This document shows positions 10,373-23,180 of a DNA stretch of 64,000 nt, piece after piece. Under the pieces are notes generated by a model. That model was not told where the DNA came from and searched no databases. It saw only the letters and a program-made list of their open reading frames with translations. How positions within the stretch are numbered: the first letter of the stretch is position 1; each line of letters begins with the position of its first letter. The stretch comes from Rhyacichthys aspro (lineage: Eukaryota > Chordata > Actinopteri > Gobiiformes > Rhyacichthyidae), in assembly GCA_036850595.1 (NCBI GenBank), contig CM072159.1:33286636-33350635 (forward strand). Direction: 5' to 3'. The translations under genes were made by a program, and so were the position numbers.

Positions 10373-13300
10373 ATGGCTCGGTTCGGTCCAGGTTTTGGGC
10401 TCGTGCTGCTGGTCCTTCTCTGCGGGACTTTCTCGTGGTCCGCGAGGATTTTACCTGGAGCCACCGTCAACTGCTCTCGACAGGTGAGTTCACCTAAATC
10501 TGTTTATTTATGATCTTAAAACTCGTGTATGAAGCACAACAGAAAGTTCTACTAAACAATATTCAAAAGATAGAGAAAAAGGAATTATTGTTTAAAATGA
10601 AGATTCAGAATCGTCTCGTTTCAGTCTGATCCTTTTCATCCATTATTTTGTCACAGTCTTCTTCTTTTAAAGATTTTATTTTATTTCCCAAATGAAGACA
10701 GAAGAATATATGACACTTTAATTCAGGTTTTAATGTCTCGCTTTTTATTTCTTGGTTTTTTTTCCAGGGCCTGAAATGTTCCTTCAGCTTAAGTGAGTTA
10801 TTTACACAAACTCTATAGACCTGGTTTAGTCCTGGTTTAGACCTGGTTTAGTCCTGGTTTAGTCCTGGTCAAGACCTGGTTTAGACCTGGTTTAGTCCTG
10901 GTTTAGTCCTGGTTTAGACCTGGTCTAGTACTGGTCTAGTCCTGGTCTAGTCCCGGTCTAGACCCGGTCTAGTCCCGGTCTAGTCCTGGTCTGTGTGGGT
11001 TCAGTGCAGTGTGTAAACTGCTGCTGGTCTGTGGTGCGTTCAGGTAACTGTCTGGACGGGGACTGGCTGGTGTCACATGACTACACTCCGTCTGGACCTG
11101 AGCGTCTCCAGGTGAAGCTGGAGACTCGTGGGGACGAGTCTGGACGTCTTCTGCCGGTGCTGGACGTCAGCTGGACTCTGAGGGACGACGGTGAGGCCTT
11201 CACTGTCTCAGTTCTGCTCCGTTTCATTCAACTCCTCCTGGTCCTGGACCTTTTGTTTACGTTTTTTGAATTTTATTTTTGCTGGTGTTGAAGCTAAAGG
11301 ACATAAAATGTGTCAAGGACCTTCCTTTATTTTTGTGTCCTTTCAACTTTTTTTGTGCCATTGAAAAAGTTTTTTGTTTAAATCCCTTTATGTTTCTATG
11401 GCAACCTTTAAAAATATATTTTTTTGTGTCAAAGAGATCCAGGAGCAACTTATTTACAAACGATTTTGCACAAAAAAAGTTTTTTGACCTCCCCAGACTC
11501 TGATAATAACAATTTCCAAATTCCAATTTGCAAATATGAGACTGAAAATATCAACTATTTGTGACTCTAACTAACACTGGCATTAAGGGGTTAAATACAC
11601 CATATATTCATAAATATTTGTTATGTTTGACGAGGACTGACGTAAACAAAACGAAGAGACCCCCGAGGGTTAAATAAGAGAAGACCCCACTCAGTTTGAG
11701 CCAGAGACAAACATTTATCAGTTTGTTGTGTTTTTTCAGGAAGCATCAGTTTCGTTAAAGCCACAGAGCTTCAGGTCCTGGTCGTTTCCACAAATCAGAA
11801 CCTCTGCACCCGCTACTCGTTCACCGAGCGTCTGACCATGAAGACCCCGTCTGGAGACAAGGTGAGACTCAGGACCCTCAGGACCCCTCAGGACCCCTCA
11901 GGACCCCTCAGGACCCTCTCAGGACCCCTCAGGACCCCTCAGGACCCTCTCAGGACCCCTCAGGACCCCTCAGGACCCTCTTAAACCTCAGGACCCTCTT
12001 AAACCTCAGGACCCCTCAGGACCCCTCAGAACCCCTCAGGACCCCTCAGGACCCTCTCAGGACCCCTCAGGACCCCTCAGGACCCCTCAGAACCCCTCAG
12101 GACCCCTCAGGACCCCTCAGGACCACTCAGGACCCCTCAGGACCCCTCAGAACCCTCTTAAACCTCAGGACCCTCTTAAACCTCAGGACCCTCTTAAACC
12201 CCAGGACCCTCTTAAACCTCAGGACCCTCTCAGGACCCTCTTAAACCCCAGGACCCCTCAGAACCCTCTTAAACCTCAGGACCCTCTTAAACCTCAGGAC
12301 CCTCTTAAACCCCAGGACCCTCTCAGGACCCTCTTAAACCCCAGGACCCCTCAGAACCCTCTTAAACCTCAGGACCCTCTTAAACCTCAGGACCCTCTTA
12401 AACCTCAGGACCCTCTTAAACCTCAGGACCCTCTTAAACCCCAGGACCCTCTCAGGACCCTCTTAAACCCCAGGACCCCTCAGAACCCTCTTAAACCTCA
12501 GGACCCTCTTAAACCTCAGGACCCTCTTAAACCCCAGGACCCTCTCAGGACCCTCTTAAACCCCAGGACCCCTCAGAACCCTCTTAAACCTCAGGACCCT
12601 CTTAAACCTCAGGACCCTCTTAAACCTCAGGACCCTCTTAAACCCCAGGACCCTCTCAGGACCCTCTTAAACCCCAGGACCCTCTCAGGACCCTCTTAAA
12701 CCCCAGGACCCTGTTTCTGCTCCAGTGGCAGTTCTCGTCTGATGTGGTGGTGGTGGAGCCGGGGCAGAAGTACAGAGTCTCTGTGGTGAACATCCCCAAA
12801 CCTGAGCTGGACCACAGCAGCTACGACACCAGCCAGGACTTCACTGTCCCAGGTGAGAGTCTGGGACGTCCCGGGTGAGAGTCTGGGACGTCCCGGGTGA
12901 GAGCCTGGGACGTCCCGGGTGAGAGCCTGGGACGTCCCCATCAACAACCAGAGTTTAGACAGGGACTGTTCAAATCTGTAAGACTTTATTTATACAACCA
13001 AATATTCATCAAATATATCAGATACATCAGTAAAATAAATAAAATATTTTTTATATTTTTATAATTCTTGAGTCCTCTTTTTATAAAATATATCAAATAA
13101 AAATAAATTATTCCTAATTAGCCATTGCAGTTTTATAATTTATTTTCATTTAATACAAATGAAAGTAAGTCAGTGTTTTTTTTCCGCTGAATTATTATTA
13201 CATTTGATAAAATAAAACAGTTCTTTTTATAAAATGTATTGAAGGATGAGGCACGAGACACAAAGAAAATGTCCGTCATTGTCTCCTGATCTCAGTCTTT

Positions 13301-16300
13301 ACTTGGACTTTTGTCTCTGTTAATAGTCTACAAATTCAGGAAAGAATTAAAAATATGTAAATCACTCCAAAAAGAGTCCAATAAAAGCCCGGATCAGAGG
13401 AAGATTAATCGTTTGTGTTTTCAGATTGCAGAGATCAGCGGATGAGCCGGACCCAGCCCTGCATCGAGTCGGGTCAGTGTTTGTTTTTGTGATTTCAGAA
13501 ATAAACCCGTGCCTCCGTCGTACGCTCTTTAACTCGGTCCCGTCCCGTTCTCAGGGGTCCTGTGGCGTCCCGACCTCAGTCTGACCTCCAGCTCTGACTC
13601 CAGACTCACCGTGAGCTTCAGTCCTGATCCTCTCAGTGACAAATACACCGTCGTCTGTCGCTGCGCCGCCTCCAGCCTCGTCCAACACTCCACCAAGGTC
13701 AGAACCTGCCCCGGCCGCCGCCTCCAGGGGCTTCACACCCTCGTCTTACTGCCTCCAACAAACTCACTATGTTTATAGACTTATGCTTTTTTTTTTTTCC
13801 TCAAAGGTCTTATTATTATTAATTATTATTAACTGAAGGTTTGCATTGTACACAAAGCATTTTCTTATTTTTAACCCCACTTCCCAGAGCATAGACAAAC
13901 ATAGACAACTAATTAAAAAAAAAACAAATACATCAAACGCCATGGGAGTATAAACAGAAATATCAGAAATATATAAATAAATAAATAAAAAAGGAGGGGA
14001 GACTTATGCTTTTTACTCTGTTCTTCTTTGTTTAATACGAGAAAGTCTTTGCATATTTAAAGACCCAGAAAGTAAAAACAACAGAAAATAAGCAGGTTAG
14101 ACCGTAATGGAAAAAAAACTGTGTTCTATGGAGACAGAGAAGGGTCAAACCATAAAGGATCCAACCTAAACTGCTTTATTTTCACTCTGAGGGTAATGCT
14201 CACTGCTGCTGCTTTACTGTTGTTGTTTTGTGTTGGTAAAAAAAAACTTTAAATAATAATAATGCAATACATTTGAATGACCGTTTCCCAGAGGATGCAA
14301 TGTTTTAAATCATAGATAACAGTGACTTCTAACAGGCATTTCAATGGTTAAACTCCAGAACATTATTGAATATTTGGTGGTTTTTAGCAGAGCTGAACTG
14401 GTTTAAGGTTTTTATGCAGAAAAAGCTGAAAAAATATTGATATATGATGTGTTTTTGTGTATAACAGACACATGAGAGTAACTTACATTAGGTCAAAAAA
14501 TAATCAAAAAACATTCTGCAAAAATTCATGCCATAAACTGTAACGCAGACAGAATGAAACCAAATCAAAAAGGAAAATGAAAAAAAAGGAAAATGCAGAA
14601 AAATGGGTTGAGGGTTAAATAATTTGAAATGCATTCAAGTGCGCGCCGTAAAACTCTGCGATATAGTGCTAATGGCTTTTAAAGAAATGTTTTTTACTAA
14701 ATACAATTCAATCCTTTCCACTTAAATCCAACAACTATCCTGCTTTTTCTCTGAAATCCTTAAATGAGTAAAAAAAGAACTGGAACCAAAGGTGAGAAAT
14801 AAATAATTAACAAAAACCTTTCTGTTGTAATGAGCCACTGAGCAGCATCTGTTTCTCGTTTATGATCAAGACACGGCCTGAAAATAGAAGAAATATAGGT
14901 TATCACACACCTCTGAATTCAGTGAGGTTAAAACAGGGTTCACTGTGACCTCTGACTCCACTTAGGCTTCATTTAGACGACGTTTAGGCGACAACAGCAG
15001 CAGAACGTGGATGGACTCTTGGTCTGCAGAAACACATCAGAGACAAGTGGGAGGAACATGAAAAACCTGCAGAACAGAGACAGAACTGGGACAAAAACTG
15101 GGTCAGACTCAGAGAGACTCACAGGAAAAAACTGGGTCGAGTTTCAGAACAAACAGAAGAGAATAAGAGTCTGTATCAGGAAAAGACTGGTGCCTTAAAG
15201 CTCCAGTCCCTGATCTTCGTTTTTGTCTCTGTCCCTGTCTCAGACTCCACTCTCCTCCAAAATCAGTCTAGAGACCTCTCCTGCTTCTCTTTTATTAAAA
15301 AATAAAACCACAAAATACTAATCCATTTGACCAAACTGAAGTTTAGAGTTTAGCGTTAGCTTAGCTGTGACTTCAGCGTCAGGACGACAATTATCTCCTC
15401 CTCGTTAAACATTATGTGATTGAATTGACAGTATTTATCTGTGTTTGTTTGTGTCATCAGTAGATGGATCATAAATGGATCATAAAGACTGTTTTTTCAC
15501 AAATTATGCTTTTACAATAAACTAACCCTAACTAGAGGAAAAAATATCAGCTACATTCTGTTCAAGTATGATTTGAGGCAGGTTAAAGAACTTTTTTTCA
15601 GTCTTGTTTTCAGTTTGGAGTCATTTTTTGTACAATTTTCTTTCAGACCCTAGTTTTCCACCTTCTTTTATTTTTCTGAAGTGATTTTTGGGAATATTGT
15701 GGTCCTAAATCAGATCTCTTTTCTTCAGGGGAACGAGTCGAGGCTGACGGCTTCCTTTAACCTCGACGACTGGCCCAGATCCTGCTGCCGCTTCGACGTC
15801 GAGGTCAAGCCCTTCTTCTCTCGATGTGGAAACGACTGTGAGCGACAGAAGAGCACTCTGAACATCTGCCCCGAGCCTCAGACAGGTACCGGTCATTTTA
15901 ACCTGAGTTTGCTGCAGTCTTTCCCAGAATTATTCCTGCATTTTGCCAGAAAAACAGTCGCGTGTGAACAAAGCTGGACTGGACTTTTCCCAGAAATACA
16001 CCTGTAGTAACAACAGCTCAGTGTGAATGAAAACAGGAACATTACCAGAACAGAATCTGATTGAGATGCTGTGGTCTGACGTTAAAAATCCTCCAATGAG
16101 TCTGAATTAAACCAGTTCTGTAGAAGAGTGACCAGGTTCCTCCAGAAATGAGACAGACTCAGTTATTGTTGCTGAGGCTCAACCAGTTATTAGGTTTAGG
16201 GGGCAATTACTTTTTCACATAGGGATAGGTAGGTTCGTATAGCTTTTCTCCATTAATAAATAAAATCATGCCTTTTGTGTTTAATCGAGTTATCTTTGTC

Positions 16301-19300
16301 TAATATTTAAACTCCCTCTTTTTTGGAGCTAATCAGTGAAAGTGCTTCTGATTCAACTCTAGGATTTTCTTTTATTCTCTGAGCTGCTTTTCTCCATGAC
16401 ACGAGTAAAAATATAAACCAAAAGGTGAAGCACAGCAAAGGACAGTCACTTTATTGATGTTTTTATCTGATCGGGTCATAGTTGTAGGATAAAGGAGAGC
16501 TCTTGTGTTTCTTCTACTGGTTTTTACTTACATTTTAATATAAGGCAACCATTCTGAAACATATGGTCATGGAAACACCTTCCAGACACTGACATCAAAA
16601 GGAAAAAGCTACAGATGAATAAAAGTCTCACGCTGAGTTTTAAACACAATGTGAACCTAAACCAAAGAGAACTGACTTATTTTTGTCAGTTCTTTTAATT
16701 CATTGCTGGGTCGTATTGTTCCATCTCCGGTTTTAATTCTGATTCTGATGGAGATTATGTTGTGGTATCAACCTTCACGTTGGTCTCTGTTGTGTCTGTT
16801 CCAGGGGAGCCCCCCGCTGACCCCGTGACCCCTCTGCCCCTGGTTCTGGGGCTGACCTCTGCTCTGATACTGTCTGTGATCGTCGGAGTCTCTGCCGCTG
16901 TTTTCTGCAGAAAAACAGGTCTGTCTCTGCTTCGGATTCACATTTAGTGCATTTTAACTGTTACCATTAACCACCTGCTGGATGTTTTATTAGAATTAAT
17001 GTTCAAAAACTGTTCAAATATGAATCATTAAAAACAAATAAGTAGCTTTTTGTAAACTGGAGTCAAACTAAAGCCTGTTTTATTTATTGAGCTTAATTCA
17101 TTTTTAATTTAAATCCTTAACTCTGTCCTTGTTCTTTTTACTCATCTGGAGCTGGACAGTTCTATCATTCTGTTTTTAGGTCTTTCTTTTAGTTTAATTC
17201 ACTTTATCAGCTTCAGTCTTTATTATAAACTAAGAAACCTTCTCTGTTTCTGTAAAAAAACGCTCGAGACGCTCTGTCTTTATTCAACAAATGGAACTTT
17301 CTCCTTTTGACTCGTCTCCTTCTGCTTCAGGAGCAGATCTGACACGGCTCTGAAATATTCACCAGGATTTAGTTCCTCCCTTTACGTTTGTTTTAGTTTA
17401 GATCAGTTCACAGTTTAATAAACTCTTCAACTCCTGCAGCTCCAGCTCCAGACTCTGATGGATCTGAACTGTGTCCAGTGAGACCTGAACTCTCTCAGAG
17501 TATTATCCTCCAAACTCTCCTCGCTGCTTGTGTTAGCGGCTAACGTTAAAGTGACCTGAATAAACGCTCCATAATTAATTAAGAACGAGCACCAATTGAG
17601 GACAACAGATTTTCCATCAACTGTGCTTTTAAACAAACCTGTGCAGATTCATTAGTGATGTTCAGTGCTGCTCTGTCTCAACAGTGGGTTCAGAAGCTGT
17701 TCTGTAGATAAAGTGAATGAAGTGTACAGCTTATTGATTAATCGTTAGTGAAATTTGAATCGGTCAAGTTCTTAATATCAAATGTGTTAACCATGAACAC
17801 CTCAGACTGATGCAGAAGAACCCTCTCCTAACGTGGTCCTTGTGAATAACGGGTCTCTCGTCAGGATTCAAGGCGGCTCCAGCGCTCGGTGAGGACGGCG
17901 TGGTCCAGACGAAGCTGACGGGACGTCCCAAACTGCTCCTGATCTACTCCCAGGACCACGCTCTGTACCGGGACCTGGTGCTGAAGCTGAGCGCCTTCCT
18001 CCAGGCTCAGTGTGGCGTCCTGGTGAGTCCTGCAGACTTCTCTGTTCACAACTCTGCATCTGTTTGAAGATTTATGTGAAAATAAAGGTTTGTTTGCCCT
18101 GAGTTTAGACTCACAGGCTGCGGACCATGAAAAGAAACAGATGATCATGACAAGTGATCAAGTATTTTTGCTGGAAAGTAGGTAGTTTGGAGTCAGGACA
18201 TGTTTATATTATTTTAATTGAACATCTGCACATCCACCATAATGAATACATCAGTGGAATATAAATAAGTGAATGAATACCTGGTAAAAGATCTAAAAAT
18301 ATGAATTCATTTTAGTGTAAACAGTTTAATCTGTGTCCACTTTGGAAAAGGTGGAGCTAGACTCTGCAGTCAGCTGATTGGACGAGAGATAATCCTCACT
18401 CCTTGTTTTTGTGATAAATGTACATTTAAACTTTTTTCCGACGACAGAGCTGTGATTGTTGTTTTAAACAGAGTCAGTGTCATACGGCTCACAAGCAGAA
18501 CCTGTGCAAACTCAAATATTAAGTCCCTAAATGAGAGGACACTGCTGCAGCATGAATTTAAACAGACTGATATTTTTTCTTCTAGTTGTGTCTAGTTTGT
18601 GTCTTTCTGATCCATCTAGTGTTTATTGTAAGGGATTGTAATAGATGAGAACCTCTATTCAGGAACAGAAAACCTTGGACAATCACATGCTCCAAAAAGG
18701 AGCGCTCCCATTGGTCGACACTTGTCACATGACGTTCCAGGAAGTTTAATAGCTGCAGATAAAGTGTATTTTCAGCTGAATATGTCTTTTAACAGAGAAA
18801 CAGCTGAAAAAAGAAAAGCATCAACAGAGAAAAGGGAGGCAACGTAAAACACAGATAAATACTGTCAATTCAATCACGTAATGTTTAACGAGGAGGAGAT
18901 AATTGTCGTCCTGACGCTGAAGTCACAGCTAAGCTAACGCTAAACTCTAAACTTCAGTTTGGTCAAATGGATTAGTATTTTGGAGGAAAAACTAGTTTCT
19001 GGTTTTATTTTTTAATAAAAGAGAAGCAGGAGAGGTCCCTAGACTGATTTTGGAGGAGAGTCTGAGACAGAGACAAGAAAAGAAAACCAGGAAGCCAGAG
19101 TTAGAGTTAGTTTTGATAACGTTCTGGTTCTGGTTCCCTCAGGTTCTGTTGGACCTGCTGGACTCCTCGACCGTCAGTGAAGTGGGTCTGATGCGTTGGC
19201 TCGAACTCCAGCGACAGAAACTCACGGCGTCCGACAAGATCCTGGTGCTGTGTTCTCGGGGCGTCCAGACCAAATGGAGGGCCATGTGCGGTCAGGGTCA

Positions 19301-20309
19301 GGGGAGCTCGCGCCCGGACGACCTAATCGCCCCGTTCCTCAGCCTCTGCCTGTCCGACCTGCACCGCCCCGGCTCCATGGGGACGTACGTGGCGGCGTAC
19401 TTCGACGAGATCAGCTCGGAGCGAGACGTCCCTTCGTTTTTCGACATCGCCGTCAAATACAAGCTCATGAAACACTTCGAGGAGCTCTACTTTCGGATCC
19501 TGGACATGGAAAAGTACGAACCGAGGAAGGTGAACCACGTCGAAGGCATCGGACCGGACGAGTATTTCAGATCGGAGTCGGGACGGGAGCTGAAAAACGC
19601 CATCGAGACCTTCCAGGCGTTTCAAATCGAGAATCCAGACTGGTTCGAAAAGGAGTTTAGTGAAAAAGAGGAGGATTTAGTGAACGAAGCGAGCGTTTTG
19701 ATTGATAATTCAAACGTGGCTCCGGTGTTCGAGTGCGTCCCCGTCATCAGAGAAGGCCCGCCCATTCACGCTCACGACGTTTTAGTGAAAGAAAACGGGA
19801 GCAATTTCTACATCTTCACTCCTGAATTAAACCCTCACTGTAGGATTTCTTTAGCAGAAAACAAACCGGTTGTGAATTTAAATCCGACAAACCGCTCTTT
19901 GTGTGAGTCTGTGTGCGAGCTGGAGCCGATGCTGCGCCCAAAAACACAAATATCAGGGTCTGACTTTTATCCCGATGTAAATTTACAAGTTCCAGTGGAG
20001 TTACACCAAGAGGACGTCCCGATATCCTCAGGGTCGAGTCGTGCGGCGCCGGAGGAGCTCGAGGAGAGGGTTAGGTCGGAGCCTGTGGAGCTGGAGGAGC
20101 CGGAGGAGCTCGAGGAGAGGGTTAGGTCGGAGCCTGTGGAGCTGGAGGAGCTGGAGGAGCTGGAGGAGGGTTATAAAGGTCCCAACAGCGGATCAGACCA
20201 GGGCTACATATCGAAAGCGTCGACGGAGCAGGACTCGGAGGATCTGAAGGCTCTGCTGAAGCTGCAGGAGGAGCTGCTGCAGGGGTTCTGTGGGTTCCAT
20301 CCAGAATAA
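10373..20309 (+). CDS. il17ra: interleukin-17 receptor A, complete, 11 exons
   Basis: Type I receptor for IL-17 cytokines that signals through its SEFIR domain to Act1. Coding exons: 10373-10483, 10768-10792, 11044-11190, 11740-11861, 12726-12852, 13425-13472, 13555-13697, 15729-15885, 16805-16918, 17865-18022 and 19143-20309. All introns are GT-AG and the sum is 2319 nt (772 aa), in frame throughout. A signal peptide covers residues 1-24. The ectodomain follows to about 300 and has the family's cysteine pattern (for example CCRFDVEVKPFFSRCGNDC in exon 8). One membrane segment lies in exon 9 (~304-326). The SEFIR domain runs from KLLLIYSQDH (~354) to ~530. The tail is acidic and contains SDQGYIS (~734), which I also recall in human IL17RA. 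Length is somewhat below the human protein (866 aa). Polyadenylation signals overlap or follow the stop (AATAAA near 20305 and 20334). Gene order with convergent tmem121b downstream supports orthology. Confidence 0.95.
10816..10992. repeat. minisatellite CTGGTTTAGTC/AC in il17ra intron 2
   Basis: About fifteen copies of an 11-bp unit, CTGGTTTAGTC, with CTGGTCTAGTC towards the right end. It is a variant of the CCAGGTCTAGT unit found beside both tmem121b copies, and lies between exons 2 and 3 of il17ra. Confidence 0.93.
11229..11673 (-). mobile_element. piggyBac-like TTAA MITE, copy 1 (il17ra intron 3)
   Basis: The right end CCGAGGGTTAA (11663-11673) and left end CTCCTGGTCCTGGAC are the inverse of the ends seen at 23708-24303. 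The inside has the same AT-rich sequence, with TTTTTTGACCTCC-like and CTATGGCAACC motifs. It is a diverged, non-coding member of a TTAA-inserting family. Confidence 0.65.
11868..12714. repeat. minisatellite AGGACCCCTC / AGGACCCTCTTAAACCTC in il17ra intron 4
   Basis: Begins eight bases after the exon 4 splice donor and fills nearly the whole intron. The left part is a 10-bp unit (AGGACCCCTC). The right part is an 18-bp unit in which TTAAACC is inserted, arranged in a higher-order pattern repeated about five times. It ends just before the pyrimidine tract of the exon 5 acceptor. Confidence 0.96.
12849..12938 (+). repeat. short tandem repeat that copies the exon 5 splice donor
   Basis: Four copies of a 22-23-bp unit GGTGAGAGYCTGGGACGTCCC follow one another at the end of il17ra exon 5. 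The first copy contains the real donor (CCAG|GTGAGA at 12852/12853) and each later copy carries a GTGAGA, so several near-identical donor sites sit in a row. Confidence 0.85.
15190..15556 (-). repeat. dispersed repeat family A, copy in il17ra intron 7
   Basis: Reverse-complement copy of a ~500-bp repeat that recurs at 18568, 37628, 44811, 48623, 49252 and 53366. It has the segment TTAAACATTATGTGATTGAA and the end TCTCCTCCAAAATCAGTC, but lacks the central CCAATGGGAGCGCTCC part. Confidence 0.8.
16005..16245 (+). mobile_element. Tc1/mariner-like transposon 3' remnant (il17ra intron 8)
   Basis: The segment TTGAGATGCTGTGGTCTGACG matches the conserved NPIEMLWHDLK end of Tc1-like transposases, degraded by stops. 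It ends in GGGGGCAATTACTTTTTCACA, the usual terminus of this fish Tc1-like group. Only the 3' part is present. Confidence 0.7.
18568..19066 (+). repeat. dispersed repeat family A, near-full copy (il17ra intron 10)
   Basis: The most complete member of family A. It starts around TGATATTTTTTCTTCTAG, includes CATGCTCCAAAAAGGAGCGC and ends GAGAGTCTGAGACAGAGAC just before il17ra exon 11. No coding frame was seen. It could be a MITE, a solo LTR or a SINE-like element; I saw no convincing terminal repeats to decide. Confidence 0.8.
20046..20170 (+). repeat. 48-bp in-frame duplication in the il17ra tail
   Basis: A 48-bp piece coding for EELEERVRSEPVELEE occurs twice in tandem and a third time in part, giving a strongly acidic stretch in the cytoplasmic tail just ahead of the SDQGYIS motif. 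The frame is kept. Confidence 0.9.
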
Positions 20310-20339
20310 AGGACCACAGTCTGAGTTTGAGTTTAATAA

Positions 20340-22250
20340 ACAGTGGACTTTGTTAAATCAAATTAAGAAATCAACAAGTGCTTATGACTTAAACCTGACC
20401 CTGGATACAAAGAGAAGGAAAGAAAAAGTAGGACTTGAAAACAGAAGAAGAATCGGAGGATGATGTTCCAGAGACTGAGACCTGAAGGAGGTCATGAAAG
20501 GACATCGTTATAAAAGACCCAGTTTTCTTCTGCAGGGTTCAGCCTTTTAGAGCATGGACCACCTGTTACATGTTATTATGAACGGAGAAATCCCTCTGAC
20601 AGCTGTGTTTCATTCAAAATAAACACAAAGAAACACCTCGAACGTTGAAGTATTTACTGTAAATGTCAGAAGAAGAACTCTCTTCAAACTCTGAAGGACT
20701 GCTGCTTTGTTTTTGTTTGTAGCAGCTTCTACTCGTGGTGTGTTCAATGACCGTCTTGAACACTCACACAGCGTTTCTTATTGTGACCTAATTGTTAAAA
20801 CGTTAAGAGTTTCTTTAATGAAATGCTTTGGGCTTCTTCACTTTGCTTAAGTTGATTTTATTTTCTAAAAATAACTGGTTTATCGTTTAAGAACTGTGCT
20901 AATTTGAATTAAGTTAAATCAAGTTGATAAATATGAATAAATATTAAATATAGATGTTTAAAAATATACGTTGTGTAATGTTAAAAGCACAAATTAAATC
21001 AAAGGCTACTGGTTAAAATCCAAGGTTAAAATGAGTAAGAGCTGAAGTTATTGCTACTTGCTTTTGTATTGCATTTGTTATAATATCCATATTTTTACAT
21101 TTATTGTTGTATTTTACTTCACCTTGAACTTTAGTACTTAATGCTTCACGAGTCAAAATAAAAACGTAAAACAAAACAGAGGCTGATCACTGAGAGTAGA
21201 ATCCAGTTTTATTTCTTACTTGGGTCCTAAATGTTCCCAACAGGTGACCATTAACGTGCCTTACTCAGATTTACCACTAGGGGGCGAGATTTGGACGGGT
21301 TTAAGTGGTTTACGTGTCATTCTGTCAAACACAGGTGACAGGTGTATTTATATTCACATTAAACCAGAAAAATAAAAGCAGACGGAAAGTTGTAAAAATG
21401 CTTTATTAATTGTTTAATTTAATTTAATTGTTTTTATTTTTTTTAAATGCTGCCTCGAAATTAAAAAGAAAATAAAAATAGAAATAAAAGACACATGAAA
21501 AAGAAACACATTTGGCAATTTCAATAAAGTTCTAAAAAAATTATAATAAATTAAAGTTGCATCAAAAAGAACTCAATTTTCAACGCTAATGTGGCTAATG
21601 CTAAGAAAGTGACATGATTTTCAAATAAGCTTTTAAAATTACATTTTCATGGAATCTATTTTAATTTTGAAAGTTGGGTTTCTTTTTTGAGGCAACATTT
21701 AAAAAAATATTTTACTTGTGGCCAAAAAGAATTTCACGTAAATCTGTAAAAAAAATTAAAATAAATCTATTAATTATATAATATATATATTATAATAAGC
21801 CCAGTTTCTTCATCCAAATGTTTGGTTTGAGAAGGATATTTAATAGAGAGTAAAGTGTTAAAAAAAAAACATGGACAAGTTTTACATTGATGTATTTAGA
21901 TTTTTTTTTACAGCGACACATGAGAATAACAGCAGCACGTTTCACCAACGACTTTTACAGAGAACCAGCTTCTTTCACCGAAGGCTGCTCTCAGCAGTTT
22001 TTATTTAATCTAAGGTCATTTAACCAATAGTTGCATAGAGCCTCATCACATTCATTATTTCACACAAAGTGGAGTTCAGTATTTAATGAAGGAAATGTGC
22101 AAAACCAAGGTTCTTTTCACAATGATTTTACAGTTTCTCAAACATGTCGTTAAAGACTTTCACACATTTGTTTTTTTTCTCTGAATTTTCTGCTCATTTT
22201 TCATCCAAACCAGAATCAGGCCACGTCTAAACCCACATCAAGAGATAAAC
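20340..22250. other. AT-rich intergenic region 3' of il17ra
   Basis: Contains the presumed 3' end of the il17ra transcript and long A/T-rich tracts. I see no open frame with a recognisable domain and no RNA gene. Confidence 0.6.
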
Positions 22251-22251
22251 T

Positions 22252-23180
22252 GGTTTTAATCCAGGACTAAACCCAGACCAGGAGGAAAAACTGGTCTAAT
22301 TAAGGTCTAAACCAGTTTAAAACCAACCTAAACCAGGACTTAACCAGTTTAAAACCAACCTAAACCAGGACTTAACCAGTTTAAAACCAACCTAAACTAG
22401 GACTTAACCAGTTTAAAACCAACCTAAAACAGGACTTAACCAGTTTAAAACCAACCTAAACCAGGACTAAACCAGTTTAAAACCAACCTAAACTAGGACT
22501 TAACCAGTTTAAAACCAACCTAAAACAGGACTTAACCAGTTTAAAACCAACCTAAACCAGGACTTAACCAGTTTAAAACCAACCTAAACCAGGACTTAAC
22601 CAGTTTAAAACCAACCTAAACTAGGACTTAACCAGTTTAAAACCAACCTAAACCAGTTTAAAACCAACCTAAACCAGGACTTAACCAGTTTAAAACCAAC
22701 CTAAACTAGGACTTAACCAGTTTAAAACCAACCTAAACCAGGACTTAACCAGTTTAAAACCAACCTAAACCAGGACTTAACCAGTTTAAAACCAACCTAA
22801 ACTAGGACTTAACCAGTTTAAAACCAACCTAAAACAGGACTTAACCAGTTTAAAACCAACCTAAACCAGTTTAAAACCAACCTAAACCAGGACTTAACCA
22901 GTTTAAAACCAACCTAAACCAGTTTAAAACCAACCTAAACCAGGACTTAACCAGTTTAAAACCAACCTAAACTAGGACTTAACCAGTTTAAAACCAACCT
23001 AAACCAGGACTTAACCAGTTTAAAACCAACCTAAACCAGGACTTAACCAGTTTAAAACCAACCTAAACTAGGACTTAACCAGTTTAAAACCAACCTAAAA
23101 CAGGACTTAACCAGTTTAAAACCAACCTAAACCAGGACTAAACCAGTTTAAAACCAACCTAAACCAGGACTAAACCAGGA
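22252..23180. repeat. 32-bp minisatellite (CCAGTTTAAAACCAACCTAAACCAGGACTTAA)
   Basis: Nearly thirty tandem copies of a ~32-bp unit made of AACCAGTTTAAAACCAACC plus TAAACCAGGACTT, with occasional shortened units. The TAAACCAGGACTA part is the complement of the CTGGTTTAGTCC unit in il17ra intron 2, so the two arrays appear related. Confidence 0.96.

Noticed and set aside
11279..11526. Overlapping small frames on both strands in il17ra intron 3
   Set aside because: Inside an AT-rich MITE; no domain.
22252..23180. Regular repeat array that could be mistaken for a CRISPR array
   Set aside because: No unique spacers between repeats, and the genome is eukaryotic; it is an ordinary minisatellite.
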